A stretch of DNA of 64,000 bases, from positions 2,194,501 to 2,258,500 of the forward strand of contig NC_014230.1 in NCBI RefSeq assembly GCF_000196315.1, in the 5' to 3' direction. Shown in pieces: positions 10,301 to 18,702 of this stretch (position 1 is its first letter; each line of letters begins with the position of its first letter). The position numbers and the translations under genes are program-made. The stretch comes from Croceibacter atlanticus HTCC2559 (GTDB lineage Bacteria; Bacteroidota; Bacteroidia; Flavobacteriales; Flavobacteriaceae). The notes beneath the pieces were generated by a model, which saw only the letters and a program-made list of their open reading frames with translations, had not been told where the DNA came from and searched no databases.

Positions 10301-10485
10301 ATTACACTTTCTAATATGGTTTCTGCACTCGCGCCAGGATAGGTGGCAGTTACTTGTATAGTTGGTGGTGCAATATCTGGATATTGTTCAATAGGAAGCG
10401 TAGAAAGACCTAAGATTCCTAATATAACAATGACTATGGAGACTACTGTAGATAATACAGGTCTCTCTATAAATGTTTTTAACAT
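7336..10485 (-). CDS. RND multidrug efflux pump, HAE1/AcrB family
   Basis: A 1049-residue inner membrane proton-driven exporter, full length for AcrB-like pumps. It starts MLKTFIERPVLSTVVSI and has twelve membrane segments and two large periplasmic loops. Helix 4 carries the proton-relay aspartates in GIVVDDAIVVVEAV (about residues 400-413). The motif GLLAKNAILIVEFA is also present in the second half. With the adaptor and outer membrane factor it forms a complete tripartite pump. Substrates are probably amphiphilic drugs, bile-like compounds or solvents; nothing in the sequence narrows this. Confidence 0.96.
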   Translation of the reverse strand: MLKTFIERPVLSTVVSIVIVILGILGLSTLPIEQYPDIAPPTIQVTATYPGASAETILESVIIPIEEQINGVEGMTYITSDATNNGTANITVFFDQDVDPDIAAVNVQNRVARANPLLPQEVIQTGVQTQKQQTSALMFMSVLSKNEDYNDTYIQNYLRINVIPSLQRVNGVGDVNVFSRQDYAMRIWLKPEKLAAYGLIPADVSAALSEQNLEASAGSLGQNNGEAFTYAITYSGRFKTAEQYENIVIKALDNGEYLRLNDIAKVELDAQGYDSSSTTNGYPSINLAIYQTAGSNAQEIIEDIKSELTRLEKDFPEGVEAFINYDTNNFLSASIEKVVHTLLEAFLLVFIVVFIFLQDFRSTLIPAIAVPVSIIGTFFFLNLFGYSINLLTLFAMVLAIGIVVDDAIVVVEAVHAKLDEGAKSGKKATLTAMNEISGAIISITLVMAAVFIPVTFVQGPTGVFYEQFGVTLIVAILISAINALTLSPALCALFLKPHNEDAQEKKGFLQRFYRAFNRGFNATIQRYGRSLSFLYRQKWITVAILVLAGVGIWWSATTTPTGFVPTEDRGLIFINVELPAGSSIDRTNEINQEIYNQAKELEGVDGISLINGRSLISGSGSNYGLGFIKLKDWSEREDESLSTEAITKRLFGIAAGIPEAKIIFFAPPSIPGFGLSSGFEVNLLDRTGGDFKDLDAATQEFIGNLMSHPEIQYGQSSFNTKYPQYEMDINVPLAKKFGVPVSSIFSTMQGYIGGVYASDFARFGKQYRVYMQALPEDRTDKNSLNEIYIKTGSGEMTPITQFVTLNRVYGPQTVTRFNLYNSTKVSGAANPGFSTGDALAIVQEEAAKLSSEYDIAFSGLSREEVSAGNQTVIIFMLCILFVYFLLAAQYESYLLPFSVILSLPLGVFGAFFTTKVLGLENNIYFQIALIMLIGLLAKNAILIVEFALQRRKQGEPIVDAAIDGAKARLRPILMTSFAFILGLMPLVLAKGVGAEGNRSIGSGAVGGLLIGTILGVFVIPILFIFFQWLQEKISGSPQLQESKKLEETI

Positions 10486-10503
10486 AAGTTCTAGGAGCTA
10501 CAG

Positions 10504-11637
10504 TTATTGAAATAATGTTTGAATAGGCTTCGCAATACTATCAAAAGGTACCTCTTGAGGAGCAATAGGTGTTTTATTCCTAAGCTTTCCAATACCTTTT
10601 ACAACAATCTTGTCTCCGGCAGAAATACCAGAATCTATAATAAACAAGTTGTTAGAAGTGTCTTTTACACTTACTAGTGTAGCAATGGCTAAATTTTCAC
10701 TATTAACCTTGTATACAAAAGTTTGTCCTTGTTGTTCAAATGTTGCTGTTTGCGGGACAACTACTGCATCTGTATACTCCGTAGGTACTTTTATAGTACC
10801 ACTGTTTCCATTAGTAATTAATTGATTAGGGTTTTTAAATACAGCTCTAAAGCTTACTGTTCCCGTATTAGGATCTATCTGTCCTGTAACAGTTTCAATA
10901 ACACCGCTATGAGCATATTCCTGACCATTGGCAAGTACTAATTTTACATTAGGGAAATTCTTAAGTTTTTCATTTAAGTTCTTTCCTTCAGTTTTCTGTA
11001 AAAAATTAAGATAGTCGCGTTCATTCATAGAAAAATTAGCATAAACGTCTTGAATGTCTGAAACAGTAGTTAATGGTTTAGTACTTGTAGCACTAACTAA
11101 AGAACCTTCTCTATAAGTTATAGAACCAACAAAACCATTAACAGGGCTTTTCACAGTTGCATAACCAATATTAGCAGCAATACTATTGTAACCGCTTTTA
11201 GCTTGTTCAAGTTTAGCTTTTGCAGTTTCTAATTGTACATTACTTATAATACCTTTTTCCACTAAAGGCACTAATTTATCTACTTCAACCTGAGCAGCAT
11301 TTACATTAGCTTTTGCAGCAGCAGCATCTTGACTTAAAGATTGTGTTTCAAGTTTAAATAGAGCTTGTCCTTTTTTTACTTGTTCACCTTCATCTACCAA
11401 CACTCGTTGTATATAGCCAGATACTTTAGCTCTAACTTCACTATTTACTTTTCCCTCAATAGTTGTTGGGTAAGTTAAATAAGACGTTACAGTTTTATTA
11501 GGAATAGTACTTACAGCCATAGGAGTGGCTTTAGGTTGGGCTTGTGTTTCTGAGTTAGCATTACTGTCTCCACAACTTATAAGCGTTACTGTGGTGACAC
11601 CTAACAACAGGCTTAAATATATGATTCTCTTCTTCAT
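10504..11637 (-). CDS. RND efflux periplasmic adaptor (membrane fusion protein)
   Basis: A 377-residue HlyD/AcrA-like adaptor that links pump and outer membrane channel. The lipoprotein signal ends TLISC with Cys22. The order is as expected: first lipoyl half (SGYIQRVLVDEGEQVKKGQ), an alpha-hairpin rich in Ala/Glu/Lys around residues 100-160, second lipoyl half (YATVKSPVNGFVG), beta-barrel and membrane-proximal domain. It lies 9 bases after the GbsR gene and 18 before the pump gene. Confidence 0.94.
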   Translation of the reverse strand: MKKRIIYLSLLLGVTTVTLISCGDSNANSETQAQPKATPMAVSTIPNKTVTSYLTYPTTIEGKVNSEVRAKVSGYIQRVLVDEGEQVKKGQALFKLETQSLSQDAAAAKANVNAAQVEVDKLVPLVEKGIISNVQLETAKAKLEQAKSGYNSIAANIGYATVKSPVNGFVGSITYREGSLVSATSTKPLTTVSDIQDVYANFSMNERDYLNFLQKTEGKNLNEKLKNFPNVKLVLANGQEYAHSGVIETVTGQIDPNTGTVSFRAVFKNPNQLITNGNSGTIKVPTEYTDAVVVPQTATFEQQGQTFVYKVNSENLAIATLVSVKDTSNNLFIIDSGISAGDKIVVKGIGKLRNKTPIAPQEVPFDSIAKPIQTLFQ

Positions 11638-11646
11638 TAGTGTAGG

Positions 11647-12144
11647 TTATAGTTTAGGGTTGTTTTTAAGTTTTTCTTTTAAGTTAGAGATAGAGGAAGT
11701 TGCTTCTGCTAAAAATTCTAAATAATTAATATGAAAGGTTAGGTCGAACATATCTTTTTCTTCGGTTTCTGGTAGGTTGTTTACAGATTCCTTGTAGTCT
11801 TTAATTTCTGAATGAAGATTTTTCTGAACATTCCAAGTAGTTATCATTTCGTCTATATGCTGCAAAATACTGTCACGATTAATGATGTAGTATTTTTTTC
11901 GATCTCCAGCTTTAGTGAAATATTCTATTCGTTTTAAATCACTTAAGTGATTTAAATGTGTAGAAATTGTGCTTTTACTAGCACATAATTGAGTAACAAG
12001 ATCTTCAAATGTAGTTCCTACTTTCCCAGTTAATATGATGTAGGAGAGTATTCTAGCTGCAACTGGAGCAAGACTGTCTTTTTGCTCAATAAACACACCT
12101 AGTTTTTCTACTAAATCTCTTTTCTTATGACAAATGTCATTCAT
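11647..12144 (-). CDS. GbsR/MarR-family regulator, first gene of the efflux operon
   Basis: A 165-residue MarR-like dimeric DNA-binding protein of the GbsR group. The winged helix lies around residues 30-80 (TTFEDLVTQLCASKSTISTH is the recognition helix region), and a C-terminal helical dimerisation part ends the protein. It leads the five-gene efflux operon, and its promoter contains a palindrome (12177-12194), so autorepression and control of the pump are likely. The ligand is unknown. Confidence 0.88.
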   Translation of the reverse strand: MNDICHKKRDLVEKLGVFIEQKDSLAPVAARILSYIILTGKVGTTFEDLVTQLCASKSTISTHLNHLSDLKRIEYFTKAGDRKKYYIINRDSILQHIDEMITTWNVQKNLHSEIKDYKESVNNLPETEEKDMFDLTFHINYLEFLAEATSSISNLKEKLKNNPKL

Positions 12145-12162
12145 ATAGTTATATATTTTTTA

Positions 12163-12170
12163 CAAAATTA
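12163..12170 (-). promoter_or_regulatory. -7 box of the efflux operon promoter
   Basis: Read on the minus strand this is TAATTTTG, an exact match to TAnnTTTG, about 19 bases upstream of the GbsR start codon. The spacer upstream of it holds the palindrome at 12177-12194. No clear TTG is seen at -33. Confidence 0.5.
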
Positions 12171-12176
12171 CGATTG

Positions 12177-12194
12177 GTTCGGAATAAACCGAAC
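12177..12194. promoter_or_regulatory. Candidate GbsR operator (palindrome)
   Basis: GTTCGG-AATAAA-CCGAAC is a perfect 6-bp inverted repeat with a 6-base spacer. It sits immediately upstream of the -7 box of the efflux operon, where a bound dimer would exclude RNA polymerase. Its high G+C arms stand out in an AT-rich gap. Confidence 0.55.
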
Positions 12195-12407
12195 TTAACG
12201 AAGTTAATTGATTGTTAATCTTATTTTTATTTTAATTAACATTTGTCAATAAAATACTAGCACACACATTTATTATGCGTGCATTGTATTTTGGGTTTAT
12301 TTTGTAACTTGTTAGCGTTATTATAACAATTCAGAAGAAATTACGAGTACAATAATTATTAACTTAGATTCTTATATAATTTTTACCACTAAAATTTAGA
12401 TAACCCA

Positions 12408-15400
12408 ATGAATATTAATAAAGTATTAGTTGCCAATAGAGGAGAAATAGCTATTCGTATTTTTAGAGCGTGTACAGAGATAAACGTAAAAACAGTTGGC
12501 GTTTATACTTTTGAAGATCGCTATTCATTACATCGATATAAAGCAGATGAGTCTTACCAAATAGGAGAGGACAACGATCCTTTAAAACCCTATTTAAATA
12601 AGGATGAATTAATTAGAGTAGCATTAGAAAATAATGTAGATGCTATTCATCCTGGATATGGGTTTCTTTCTGAAAATGCAGAATTTGCTCAAAAGTGTAA
12701 AGACAACGGAATCATATTTATTGGACCTAAAGTGTCAGTTTTAAAATCTTTAGGAGATAAGATTACTGCCAAGCAAGTGGCGTTAGAGAATAATGTCCCA
12801 ATTATACAAAGTAACTCAAAAGACTTAGACTCTATTGATATTGCTATTAGCGAGGCAGAAGCCATTGGCTATCCAGTAATGCTTAAGGCTGCTTCTGGTG
12901 GTGGTGGTAGAGGTATGCGTGTTATAAGAGAAGAAGATGAGTTAAGGCGTGCATTTAACGAAAGTAAACGCGAAGCCTTAAATGCATTTGGAGACGATAC
13001 CGTTTTTCTTGAAAAATTTGTAGAAAACCCTAAGCATATTGAAATCCAGATTGTAGCAGATAATCATGGTAATATGGTGCATTTGTTTGAACGAGATTGT
13101 TCTGTACAACGTCGTTATCAAAAGGTAATAGAGTTTGCACCTTCGTATGATTTAGATACATCTATAAAAGAAGATTTATATAAGTATGCAGTAAAGATTT
13201 GTAAAGCGGTAAACTATAATAATATAGGTACTGTAGAATTTTTGGTAGATGATGATGGCTCTATTTATTTTATTGAAGTAAATCCGCGTATACAAGTAGA
13301 ACATACAGTTACAGAAGTTGTTACTAATATAGACTTGGTAAAAACACAGTTGTTTATAGCTGGAAATTATAAGTTAAGCGATCAACAAATTAAGATTCCT
13401 AATCAAGAAGCTGTAAAGGTTAATGGTTATGCTTTACAATGCCGTATTACCACAGAAGATCCTCAAAATGATTTCAAACCAGATTATGGTACAATCTCTA
13501 CTTACAGAAGTGCCTCAGGATTTGGTATTCGTCTAGATGCTGGTAGTGTGTATCAAGGTGCTACAATATCACCTTTTTTCGACTCTATGTTGGTAAAAGT
13601 TACTGCTAATAGTAGAACATTAGATGGTGCTTCACGAAAAATTAGAAGAGCTTTAGCCGAGTTTAGAATACGTGGCGTAAAAACCAATATGCCATTCTTA
13701 GATAACATACTAGCTCATGACACATTTAGAAAAGGTGAGGTAACTGTAAACTTTATTAAATCTCATCCAGACTTATTTACGTTTAAAGCACCTAGAAACA
13801 GAGCAACAAAATTAGTAACCTATTTAGGAGATGTAATTGTTAACGGAAATCCAGATGTAAAGAAAAAAGATCCATCTAAAGTATTTATAAAACCCGAAGT
13901 ACCAAAGTATGATAAGTCTGCCAGCTATCCAGAAGGCACAAAAGATTTACTTACAAAATTAGGTCCAGATGAATTTTCTAAGTGGTTAAAAGCAGAAAAG
14001 AAAGTACATTTTACAGACACCACAATGCGTGATGCACACCAAAGTTTACTTGCTACACGTATGCGTACTTACGATATGCTAAAAGTTGCAGAAGGATATG
14101 CTAAAAATCATCCAGACATTTTTAGTATGGAAGTTTGGGGTGGCGCAACCTTTGATGTTTGTATGCGTTTTTTACAAGAAAACCCTTGGCAACGCTTAAA
14201 ATTGCTTAGAGAGGCAATGCCTAATGTATTATTACAAATGCTTATTAGAGGTTCAAATGGTGTTGGTTATACTGCATATCCAGACAACCTTATTGCAGAA
14301 TTTGTAGAACAATCTTGGAATACTGGAGTAGATGTGTTTAGAATTTTTGATTCTTTAAACTGGATGCAATCAATAGCACCTTGTATTGAACACGTAAGAA
14401 CTCGCACTAAAGGTCTTGCAGAAGCGTCAATATGTTATACTGGCGATATCCTAAACCCTGAAAATAAAAAGTATAACCTTAACTATTATACAAGTTTAGC
14501 AAAAGATATAGAAAATGCAGGTGCACATATTCTTGCCATTAAAGATATGGCTGGATTATTAAAACCCTATGCAGCGTATGAGTTAATATCGGCATTAAAG
14601 GATACCGTAAATATTCCTATTCACCTACATACTCATGATACATCTTCCATACAGGCAGCTACTTATTTAAAGGCTGTTGAAGCTGGTGTAGATGTAGTTG
14701 ATGTAGCTTTAGGAGGCTTATCTGGTCTTACGTCTCAACCAAACTTCAATTCAGTTGTAGAAATGCTTAAGTATCAAGAGCGCTCTTCAACAATAAATAC
14801 CAAGTCTTTAAGTGAATATTCTCACTATTGGGAAACAGTGAGAGATTATTATTATCCATTTGAGTCTGGTCTTAAAGCAGGCTCTGGAGATGTGTATACT
14901 CACGAAATTCCTGGAGGACAATATTCTAATTTAAAACCACAGGCGCAAGCATTAGGTTTAGAAGATCGTTTCCACGAAATAACGGCAATGTACGCAGATG
15001 TAAATTCACTTTTTGGCGATATTGTTAAGGTAACACCAAGCTCTAAGGTTGTTGGAGATATGGCACAGTATCTTGTAAGTAATAACCTTACAATAAAAGA
15101 TGTATTGGAGCGTGGAGATAGTATATCTTTCCCGCAATCTGTAGTTAGTTTCTTTAAAGGTGACTTAGGGCAACCAGTTGGTGGATTCCCAAAAGACTTG
15201 CAAAAACTTATTTTGAAAGACACAAAAGCTTATACAGAGCGACCAAATTCTCAATTACCAGAATTAGATATAGATAAAGAGTATAAGGAGTTTAAAGACA
15301 TGTTCGAAAATGATATGAGTAGAACACTGGATATTACAGACTTCTTATCTTACAAACTTTACCCAAAAGTATTTTTAGATGCCTATAACAATCATTTAAA

Positions 15401-15860
15401 ATATGACAACCTGATAAACCTGCCTACTAAAAACTTTTTCTACGGCATGGAGATAGGTGAGGAGATAATTATTGAATTAGATAGAGGTAAAACACTACTA
15501 ATTACCTTAGACTCTGTTGGAGAACCTAACGAAGATGGTATTGTAGATGTTTATTTTAGGGTTAACGGCCAAGGTCGTATTGTAAAAATAAAAGACACTT
15601 CTGTTAAGGTAGATAAGGTTGAGTATAAAAAAGCTGATAAAGCAGATGATAAAGAAATAGGTGCGCCGTTACAAGGAATGCTGTCTACCATTCTTGTTAA
15701 AAAAGGAGATGCTGTAAAAAAGAATCAACCTTTATTTATTATTGAAGCAATGAAAATGGAAACTACAATTACTGCAAATGTAGATGCTACTGTGAAAGAA
15801 ATTATTCTTAAAGAAAATATTATGGTAAACTCAGAAGACCTAGTATTAACTTTAGAATAA
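12408..15860 (+). CDS. pyc: Pyruvate carboxylase, single-chain
   Basis: An 1150-residue biotin enzyme that makes oxaloacetate from pyruvate and bicarbonate with ATP, replenishing the TCA cycle. The biotin carboxylase domain (about residues 1-450) has the ATP-grasp loop GGGGRGMR. The carboxyltransferase domain (about 530-830) begins HFTDTTMRDAHQSLLATRMR, with the metal-binding HLHTHDT later. The biotin carrier domain ends the chain with EAMKMET, the Lys being the biotin site (near residue 1115). Length and order are those of the alpha-4 type. A strong terminator follows, so it is monocistronic. Confidence 0.97.
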   Translation: MNINKVLVANRGEIAIRIFRACTEINVKTVGVYTFEDRYSLHRYKADESYQIGEDNDPLKPYLNKDELIRVALENNVDAIHPGYGFLSENAEFAQKCKDNGIIFIGPKVSVLKSLGDKITAKQVALENNVPIIQSNSKDLDSIDIAISEAEAIGYPVMLKAASGGGGRGMRVIREEDELRRAFNESKREALNAFGDDTVFLEKFVENPKHIEIQIVADNHGNMVHLFERDCSVQRRYQKVIEFAPSYDLDTSIKEDLYKYAVKICKAVNYNNIGTVEFLVDDDGSIYFIEVNPRIQVEHTVTEVVTNIDLVKTQLFIAGNYKLSDQQIKIPNQEAVKVNGYALQCRITTEDPQNDFKPDYGTISTYRSASGFGIRLDAGSVYQGATISPFFDSMLVKVTANSRTLDGASRKIRRALAEFRIRGVKTNMPFLDNILAHDTFRKGEVTVNFIKSHPDLFTFKAPRNRATKLVTYLGDVIVNGNPDVKKKDPSKVFIKPEVPKYDKSASYPEGTKDLLTKLGPDEFSKWLKAEKKVHFTDTTMRDAHQSLLATRMRTYDMLKVAEGYAKNHPDIFSMEVWGGATFDVCMRFLQENPWQRLKLLREAMPNVLLQMLIRGSNGVGYTAYPDNLIAEFVEQSWNTGVDVFRIFDSLNWMQSIAPCIEHVRTRTKGLAEASICYTGDILNPENKKYNLNYYTSLAKDIENAGAHILAIKDMAGLLKPYAAYELISALKDTVNIPIHLHTHDTSSIQAATYLKAVEAGVDVVDVALGGLSGLTSQPNFNSVVEMLKYQERSSTINTKSLSEYSHYWETVRDYYYPFESGLKAGSGDVYTHEIPGGQYSNLKPQAQALGLEDRFHEITAMYADVNSLFGDIVKVTPSSKVVGDMAQYLVSNNLTIKDVLERGDSISFPQSVVSFFKGDLGQPVGGFPKDLQKLILKDTKAYTERPNSQLPELDIDKEYKEFKDMFENDMSRTLDITDFLSYKLYPKVFLDAYNNHLKYDNLINLPTKNFFYGMEIGEEIIIELDRGKTLLITLDSVGEPNEDGIVDVYFRVNGQGRIVKIKDTSVKVDKVEYKKADKADDKEIGAPLQGMLSTILVKKGDAVKKNQPLFIIEAMKMETTITANVDATVKEIILKENIMVNSEDLVLTLE

Positions 15861-15881
15861 TTGGTAAATATTATAAACTAA

Positions 15882-15930
15882 AAAACGGCTTTGTGAGTAT
15901 GAGTATGTATCACAAAGCCGTTTTCTTTTT
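15882..15930 (+). terminator. Strong terminator of pyruvate carboxylase
   Basis: A perfect 15-bp stem (15882-15896 with 15910-15924) is followed by CTTTTTT. The A-rich 5' flank also lets it end the YtxH-like gene from the other side. Confidence 0.9.
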
Positions 15931-15945
15931 TGTTGAAACAATTAT

Positions 15946-16155
15946 TTAATTGCTAACAGAATCTTTTAATTTATCAATTTTCTCAGATAGTTGCCCTTCA
16001 ACATCGTCATAAGTTTCTTTTATTTTCTTTCCTGCGTTATTAGCACGTTCTTTAAGTTTAGCTTTTTCTTCTGGAGTCATGTTTTTATATTTCCAAAATC
16101 CGAATGCGCCTGCTGCCAAGCCTAATAAAGCCAATAATCCTTTTGAGTTTTTCAT
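15946..16155 (-). CDS. Small YtxH-like protein
   Basis: A 69-residue protein with an N-terminal membrane segment (LLALLGLAAGAFGFWKYKNM) followed by a highly charged amphipathic helix (EEKAKLKERANNAGKKIKET). It shares layout with the 89-residue protein at 3613-3882 but only weak sequence identity. The role is unknown. TACCTTTA about 20 bases upstream resembles a -7 box. Confidence 0.65.
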   Translation of the reverse strand: MKNSKGLLALLGLAAGAFGFWKYKNMTPEEKAKLKERANNAGKKIKETYDDVEGQLSEKIDKLKDSVSN

Positions 16156-16261
16156 AGTTATAGTTTTTACTAAAGGTACAAATCAGCTATTTGAGTTTTC
16201 ATAATAAAAACTCAAAATTATTAGATTTCAAATCATGCTTTAAATACTATTAACAACGGTA

Positions 16262-17176
16262 TTAATTATAACTTTGTCTAAACGCATTGGGACTAAGCGC
16301 AGTTTTCTTTTTAAATATTTTACTGAAATATTGAGGATACTCAAACCCCAAATTATAGGCTATTTCGCTTGCACTCACTGTTGAATTTAGAAGATTATAT
16401 TTAGCTTTTTCAATAATAAACTTGTGTATGTGGTCTTGCGTGCTTGAGCCAGTTTCCTTCTTTAGCAAATCACTTAAGTATTTTGGAGACATATTTAATG
16501 CAGCACCACAATACTGTACAGTAGGAATACCTAATTCCTCTTGTTTATTTAAAGCATAATAATCTTTTAGTAAGGTTTCAAATTTACTCACCAAGTCTTG
16601 GTTAAGATTTGTCCTTGTATAAAATTGGCGATCATAAAATCGTATGCAATAGTTTAGCAACAGCTCTAAATTTGAAATAATTAAAGTTTGGCTATGCATA
16701 TCTATTTGCTGCGTAAATTCCTGCTCAATTGTTGTAGCAATAGCAGATAGTGTATTACGCTCATCATTTGATAAATGAAGCGCCTCGTGAGATGCGTAAT
16801 CAAAAAATGAATACTTATCTATTTTTTTACCGAGTTCAGATTTTCTAATTAAGTCTGGATGAAAAACGATTGACCAGCTTCCGCTGTTTGTGGGAATATT
16901 TTGTTTCTCCACTTCAACAACTTGATGTGGCGCCATAAATATCATAGAGCCTTCTTCAAAATCATATTGATTTCTACCGTAGTTGGAAATGGTATAGGCA
17001 CAACTTTCTTTTAAGCTAATTTGATAAAGACCTAAAGCATATTTAAACTTTTCTAAGTCTTTTTTCTGTAGTTCATTAGTAACTCGAAGCACAGAGATTA
17101 AAGGGTGTTTAGGTTTTTCTAATCCAAAGAATTTATGAACTTCAGCTATACTATTTATTCTTAAAATATCTTTCAT
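16262..17176 (-). CDS. AraC-family transcriptional regulator
   Basis: A 304-residue regulator. The N-terminal half is a cupin-like sensing domain (EEGSMIFMAPHQVVEVEKQ near residue 75). The C-terminal AraC domain has two helix-turn-helix units, the second marked by ASEIAYNLGFEYPQYFSKIFKK and the ending SPNAFRQSYN. It follows the hydrolase gene after 12 bases and is probably co-transcribed with it. The ligand is unknown. Confidence 0.9.
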   Translation of the reverse strand: MKDILRINSIAEVHKFFGLEKPKHPLISVLRVTNELQKKDLEKFKYALGLYQISLKESCAYTISNYGRNQYDFEEGSMIFMAPHQVVEVEKQNIPTNSGSWSIVFHPDLIRKSELGKKIDKYSFFDYASHEALHLSNDERNTLSAIATTIEQEFTQQIDMHSQTLIISNLELLLNYCIRFYDRQFYTRTNLNQDLVSKFETLLKDYYALNKQEELGIPTVQYCGAALNMSPKYLSDLLKKETGSSTQDHIHKFIIEKAKYNLLNSTVSASEIAYNLGFEYPQYFSKIFKKKTALSPNAFRQSYN

Positions 17177-17188
17177 AATAAACTATAT

Positions 17189-18322
17189 TTAAAGTGATTG
17201 CCACCATTTATTAAAAGTATTAGTTGAATCGTTTATAATGATATGTTCACCAATTTGCGGGGTTATTACCTCAATACCTAAAGCATCAGCTTTTTTTGTA
17301 ACCCTAGTAATCGGGTCTTTCCAATCGTGTAATGCTAACTTAAAACCAGCCCAATGTATTGGCATAATTTTCTTGGCATTAACATCCAAACCAGCTTGAG
17401 CGGTTTCTTCTGGCATCATATGTATATCGGACCATTGTTCATTGTATTGGCCACATTCTAGTAAAGCGATATCAAAAGGACCATATTTTTCACCTATACT
17501 TTTAAAATGAGAAGCATAACCACTATCTCCACTAAAATATATATTTTCTGATGATGATGTAATAACCCAAGAACTCCATAACGTGCTTTGTGAATTATTA
17601 AGCTTTCTACCTGAGAAATGTTGAGCTGGTGTACATACCAATTTTAAATTTTCATAAGACACATCTTCCCACCAATCTAGTTCTGTTATTTTAGTTTCAG
17701 GAACGCCCCAATATTGTAAGTGTCCTCCAAGACCAAGTGGCACAAAGAAATGCTTAGTTTTTTCGTGTATACTTTTTACTGTTTCATAATCAAGATGATC
17801 ATAATGATCGTGAGAAAATATAACAGCATCTATTGTTTTAAGCTGTTTTACATTTATTGGCATCTCCTTGTTAAACCTGTTACCTCCTAATAAAGGATGT
17901 GGAGCAGCTACGTTACTAAACATAGGATCTAATAAAATTGTTTTCCCTTTTATCTGCAATAAAAATGATGAATGTCCAAACCAAACCAAGCGAGCGCTAC
18001 CCGTATAGTTTTCAATGTGTTTAACGTCTGTTTTTTTTACTTCCAAGTTTTTCATAGGTCGGCCATTAGGAACTTTAGTTGTGAAGAATTTATAAACTAG
18101 AGGTATAGTTTCTATAAAACTTAAATCTTTAGGTACAGGATTCGTATTATGGAATTTCCCGTCTTTAAATTGAGTAGACGCTAGGTATTGTTCTTGTCGA
18201 TCTTCAGAAATATTCCCTCCAAAATTTGGGTAATAGGTGGTAACCAATAGGTAGGATACAACCAATACACCTATAATTGCTATAATTGTTATCATTAGTT
18301 TTTTTAAAATTCGTTTAATCAT
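17189..18322 (-). CDS. Membrane-anchored metallo-beta-lactamase-fold hydrolase, NAPE-PLD/UlaG-like
   Basis: A 377-residue hydrolase with an N-terminal membrane anchor (about residues 8-30). The zinc site is intact: FSHDHYDHLD (HxHxDH), GDSGYASHF and IHWAGF. This subgroup resembles N-acyl-phosphatidylethanolamine phospholipase D and YtnP/UlaG-like hydrolases, acting on phosphodiester or ester bonds; the substrate is unknown. The anchor and orientation put the active domain in the periplasm. It lies 10 bases downstream of a 47-residue ORF and 12 upstream of the AraC gene. Confidence 0.87.
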   Translation of the reverse strand: MIKRILKKLMITIIAIIGVLVVSYLLVTTYYPNFGGNISEDRQEQYLASTQFKDGKFHNTNPVPKDLSFIETIPLVYKFFTTKVPNGRPMKNLEVKKTDVKHIENYTGSARLVWFGHSSFLLQIKGKTILLDPMFSNVAAPHPLLGGNRFNKEMPINVKQLKTIDAVIFSHDHYDHLDYETVKSIHEKTKHFFVPLGLGGHLQYWGVPETKITELDWWEDVSYENLKLVCTPAQHFSGRKLNNSQSTLWSSWVITSSSENIYFSGDSGYASHFKSIGEKYGPFDIALLECGQYNEQWSDIHMMPEETAQAGLDVNAKKIMPIHWAGFKLALHDWKDPITRVTKKADALGIEVITPQIGEHIIINDSTNTFNKWWQSL

Positions 18323-18332
18323 TAGTTTTCAA

Positions 18333-18476
18333 TTAAAACATTAGAAACCTAGATTGATTACCGTTTCCAAAACGTAAAAAAGGTTTAGAGTTTAGTCGTT
18401 TTTTAGGATGTATTAATAGTGTTTCTTCTTTTGCAGGTTGTTCTGCTTTATTACCTTTAAGTTTATCCTTTTTCAT
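18333..18476 (-). CDS. Small basic 47-residue ORF, first gene of the hydrolase unit
   Basis: ATG at 18476-18474, stop at 18335-18333. The product starts MKKDKLKGNKAEQPAKEE, is Lys-rich, and ends in FLRFGNGNQSRFLMF. It has no signal or known domain. It stands between a well-formed promoter (18521-18547) and the hydrolase gene, with only 10 bases to the latter, which is the placing expected of a real first gene. It could instead be a leader peptide. It fills what would otherwise be a 380-base gap. Confidence 0.5.
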   Translation of the reverse strand: MKKDKLKGNKAEQPAKEETLLIHPKKRLNSKPFLRFGNGNQSRFLMF

Positions 18477-18520
18477 AACTAAGTATTTTGTGTTTATATA
18501 CAATTGTTACGTATACATTG

Positions 18521-18547
18521 CAAAGTTAGAGGAAAACAGAAGGTCAA
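18521..18547 (-). promoter_or_regulatory. Promoter of the 47-residue ORF, hydrolase and AraC unit
   Basis: On the minus strand TTG (18547-18545), a 16-base spacer and TAACTTTG (18528-18521) match the Bacteroidota promoter pattern. The -7 box is 44 bases upstream of the small ORF's ATG. Confidence 0.55.
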
Positions 18548-18702
18548 ATTGTACTCTAATTACCTATAGTTGAATACTTATTACTGAAATATAGGATATA
18601 TTAAATCATTTTAGTGAATTTGTATACTTCTTGTTCTAATTACGACTATTTAAATATTACATACGATGTGTAAGAATGTATACTAAGTAAAAAAGTTCGT
18701 AA

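Noticed and set aside
12195-12407. Promoter for pyruvate carboxylase
   Set aside because: Several TATTTTG-like stretches occur, but none matches TAnnTTTG with a -33 box, so no call was made.
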